This document shows positions 62,197 to 64,000 of a DNA stretch of 64,000 bases, in pieces (the stretch's first letter is position 1; every line of letters starts with the position of its first letter). The position numbers and the translations under genes are program-made. The notes beneath the pieces were generated by a model, which saw nothing but the letters and a program-made list of their open reading frames with translations, searched no databases and had not been told where the DNA came from. The DNA is from Fulvivirgaceae bacterium JP3-4 (GTDB taxonomy: Bacteria; Bacteroidota; Bacteroidia; Cytophagales; Cyclobacteriaceae), in NCBI GenBank assembly GCA_029309925.1, contig JARKND010000001.1, forward strand, positions 1,674,001 to 1,738,000, in the 5' to 3' direction.

Positions 62197-64000
62197 ATGA
62201 GGCAAATTCTACTTAAGAACTGCTTTGCAGCAGTGCTTTTGCTCACATCTTCTATGGTGTGGGCACAGGAGCGAACGATCTCCGGAACCGTTACTTCTTC
62301 AGATGACGGTTCAAGTCTCCCGGGTGTAAACGTAGTGGTTAAAGGAACAAGCACTGGTGTCGTGACAGACGCCAATGGTGCCTATTCCTTATCCGTTCCG
62401 GCATCGGGAGGAACGCTGATCTTCAGCTTTATCGGATTGAAAACCGTTGAAGCTGAAATCGGAAACCAGTCTCAGATTTCCGTGCGCATGGAGACTGATG
62501 TAACTCAACTTTCAGAAGTGATTGTTACCGGATACTCTACCGTTGAAAAGCGGCAGGTGTCGGGTGCCATTTCATCGGTGAAAGGCTCGGACATTGCAAA
62601 TCTACCCGTGCAGAGTTTTGACCGGGCACTGCAAGGCCGCGCTGCGGGCGTGCTCGTGCAGTCTAACAACGGTATCCCTGGTGGCGCAGTGAATATCCGT
62701 ATTCGTGGTACGGGTTCAATCTCTGCAGGTAACACTCCACTCTATATTGTGGATGGTGTGCAGATCAACAGCAGGAGTGATGCGAATTTCACGCAATCAA
62801 ACCCACTTGCATTTCTTAACGCAAGCGACATTGCATCAATTGAGATCCTGAAGGATGCAGCGTCTGCTGCGATCTACGGTGCGCAGGCATCGAATGGTGT
62901 GGTGATCATCACTACTAAAAAGGGCAAGTCCGGAAAGCCGAGCCTGAATTTTAATTACTACACAGGTGTAAATCAACAGTTGAAATACATCGATGTGCTC
63001 GATGCGCCACAGTGGTTTGAACTCCGCAAGAATGCCTATCTGAATGGTTACAGCGGGTCTTATCAGCTCACAGAAACAGGCGCATCCTATTTCACGTTGC
63101 AGGACATGGGCTTGCTCACGGGCCTGACTGTTCCGAACAATTTCAGTTCAGCAACTTTAGGTGGCTGGGCATCAGCCAATGCGTTGAACATTGATGATCT
63201 CCAATTGGGAAGATTCAATGATGGCACAATCAACAGCTACGATTGGCAGCGCGAAGCTTTCTCGACCGGAAAGGTGCAGAACTATGAGATGTCATTCTCC
63301 GGTGGTGATGACAAAAACCAGTATTACATCTCCGCGAGCTATAACAAGCAGGATGCAACAATGAAGCCTGTTGACTTCCAGCGCGGAACATTGAAACTCG
63401 ACCTCACAAATGCGCTGACTTCAAAACTGACGCTGGCAACTTCGATGAACCTGTCAACTTTCCAGCAAAACGTTCCGTTTGCAGTTTCAGGATCTTTCCT
63501 TGGATCACCTGCCTTTTCTTCATCTGCAGTTCAGCCTCAGAATCCGATCTACAATGCTGAAGACGGTTCTTTCAACACAGCGATCGCAGGTGTCTTGAAT
63601 CAGAACGTTATCGCTGTCGTCAACCAGAACTCTGGCGTGCAGCGGACAAATCAGGCTGTCGGTAGCCTTAAGTTCACTTATGAAATCCTGAAAGGATTGT
63701 CATTCCGATCATTGTGGGGGCTCGACTATCGCCTCGTGCAGGGTGAAAGGTTCACTGACCCACGTACTCCTGACGGTGTAGGCGTACGGGGAAGAAGCAG
63801 TCTGCAGAGCAACTGGAATACAAACTTCATCACCACACAAACTCTCAACTTCAATAAATCCTTCGGAAGCCACAACGTTTCCGGTTTGGTTGGTTTTGAA
63901 TACAGGAGTGAGACTAATGAATTCCTCACTGCGGCAAAGACGGGCTTCCCAACTTACCAATTCAGAACACTTGGATCAGGCGCTGTTACGGAAGCTGCCA
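62197..64000 (+). CDS. SusC/RagA-family TonB-linked outer-membrane protein, 3'-truncated by the window edge
   Basis: The frame from ATG 62197 runs open to the last base (about 601 residues seen). A signal peptide (VLLLTSSMVWAQ) precedes a CarboxypepD_reg domain (SGTVTSSDDGSSLPGVNVVVKGT, residues ~29-110). The plug follows, with TGYSTVEKRQVSGAISSV and ILKDAASAAIYGAQASNGVVIITTKKGK, and the beginning of the barrel. Its SusD, if any, lies beyond the window. It has a different signal and plug from the SusC at 45832, so it is a separate transporter. A 228-bp gap lies upstream. Confidence 0.93.
   Translation, partial: MRQILLKNCFAAVLLLTSSMVWAQERTISGTVTSSDDGSSLPGVNVVVKGTSTGVVTDANGAYSLSVPASGGTLIFSFIGLKTVEAEIGNQSQISVRMETDVTQLSEVIVTGYSTVEKRQVSGAISSVKGSDIANLPVQSFDRALQGRAAGVLVQSNNGIPGGAVNIRIRGTGSISAGNTPLYIVDGVQINSRSDANFTQSNPLAFLNASDIASIEILKDAASAAIYGAQASNGVVIITTKKGKSGKPSLNFNYYTGVNQQLKYIDVLDAPQWFELRKNAYLNGYSGSYQLTETGASYFTLQDMGLLTGLTVPNNFSSATLGGWASANALNIDDLQLGRFNDGTINSYDWQREAFSTGKVQNYEMSFSGGDDKNQYYISASYNKQDATMKPVDFQRGTLKLDLTNALTSKLTLATSMNLSTFQQNVPFAVSGSFLGSPAFSSSAVQPQNPIYNAEDGSFNTAIAGVLNQNVIAVVNQNSGVQRTNQAVGSLKFTYEILKGLSFRSLWGLDYRLVQGERFTDPRTPDGVGVRGRSSLQSNWNTNFITTQTLNFNKSFGSHNVSGLVGFEYRSETNEFLTAAKTGFPTYQFRTLGSGAVTEAA

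Overview
The window looks like chromosomal DNA of a member of the Bacteroidota, probably of the order Cytophagales. The evidence is a type IX secretion cargo protein with a C-terminal sorting domain, SusC/SusD outer-membrane pairs, DUF6089- and DUF2490-like barrels, many stand-alone histidine kinases and response regulators, and promoter-like boxes of the Bacteroidota TTTG / TAnnTTTG type. The order-level placement is inference. I see no rRNA, tRNA, CRISPR array, insertion sequence or prophage.

Layout. 1-4.7 kb: the 3' part of a secreted T9SS cargo gene, translationally coupled to a tiny exported protein with a PID-CTERM-like tail, then a CapD/WbpM-type nucleotide-sugar dehydratase. 4.7-22.7 kb: mostly housekeeping genes. 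These are an outer-membrane barrel, sucC, a LolD-type ATPase, mtaB, an arginase-family hydrolase with sixA, topA with a sirtuin, a TlpA-like thioredoxin facing a large secreted unknown, an SpmA/SpmB-type membrane protein, gltA followed by acyl-CoA-binding protein and rsmE, and a prohibitin-like protein. 23-32.3 kb: a TPR histidine kinase, a Tat-exported Gfo/Idh oxidoreductase, a divergent MreB paralogue with a small acyltransferase, a histone-H1-like protein, an ABC-F protein and mtgA. 32.4-45.5 kb: an exported DUF62-type SAM enzyme with a lipoprotein and an esterase, cmoA with a membrane methyltransferase, a TonB-dependent receptor, an AlkB-like dioxygenase cotranscribed with a kinase and a NarL-type regulator, two receiver-only regulators, a metzincin lipoprotein, a TRIC-type channel and an SGNH hydrolase.

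45.8-56.5 kb is a polysaccharide-utilisation locus for glucuronic-acid-decorated xylan or a similar glycan. SusC/SusD import on the + strand faces a - strand operon: a tandem GH2-like binding protein, GH67 alpha-glucuronidase, mannonate dehydratase UxuA and a sugar isomerase/epimerase-like TIM barrel. The GH67 enzyme would release (methyl)glucuronate outside the cytoplasm, and UxuA would act on the mannonate derived from it. 56.6-64 kb: a small secreted protein, a 0.3-kb tandem duplication without genes, an OmpR-type two-component system, a DUF2490 protein, a pirin, and the 5' part of a second SusC gene running off the window.

The most unusual structure lies between genes. At least ten intergenic sites hold degenerate but phase-locked 7-bp repeat arrays. 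Most are arranged as two complementary arms that would fold into long hairpins, placed just after stop codons and often between convergent genes. The heptad differs from site to site (GTTCCAA-, AAATCTT-, CAGTAGG-, ATTTGGT-, AAGCTTC-like) while the period of 7 and the inverted layout are kept. Other gene ends (gltA, the H1-like gene, susD, the TonB receptor, the ABC-F gene) carry ordinary short terminators, so two kinds of 3' end coexist.
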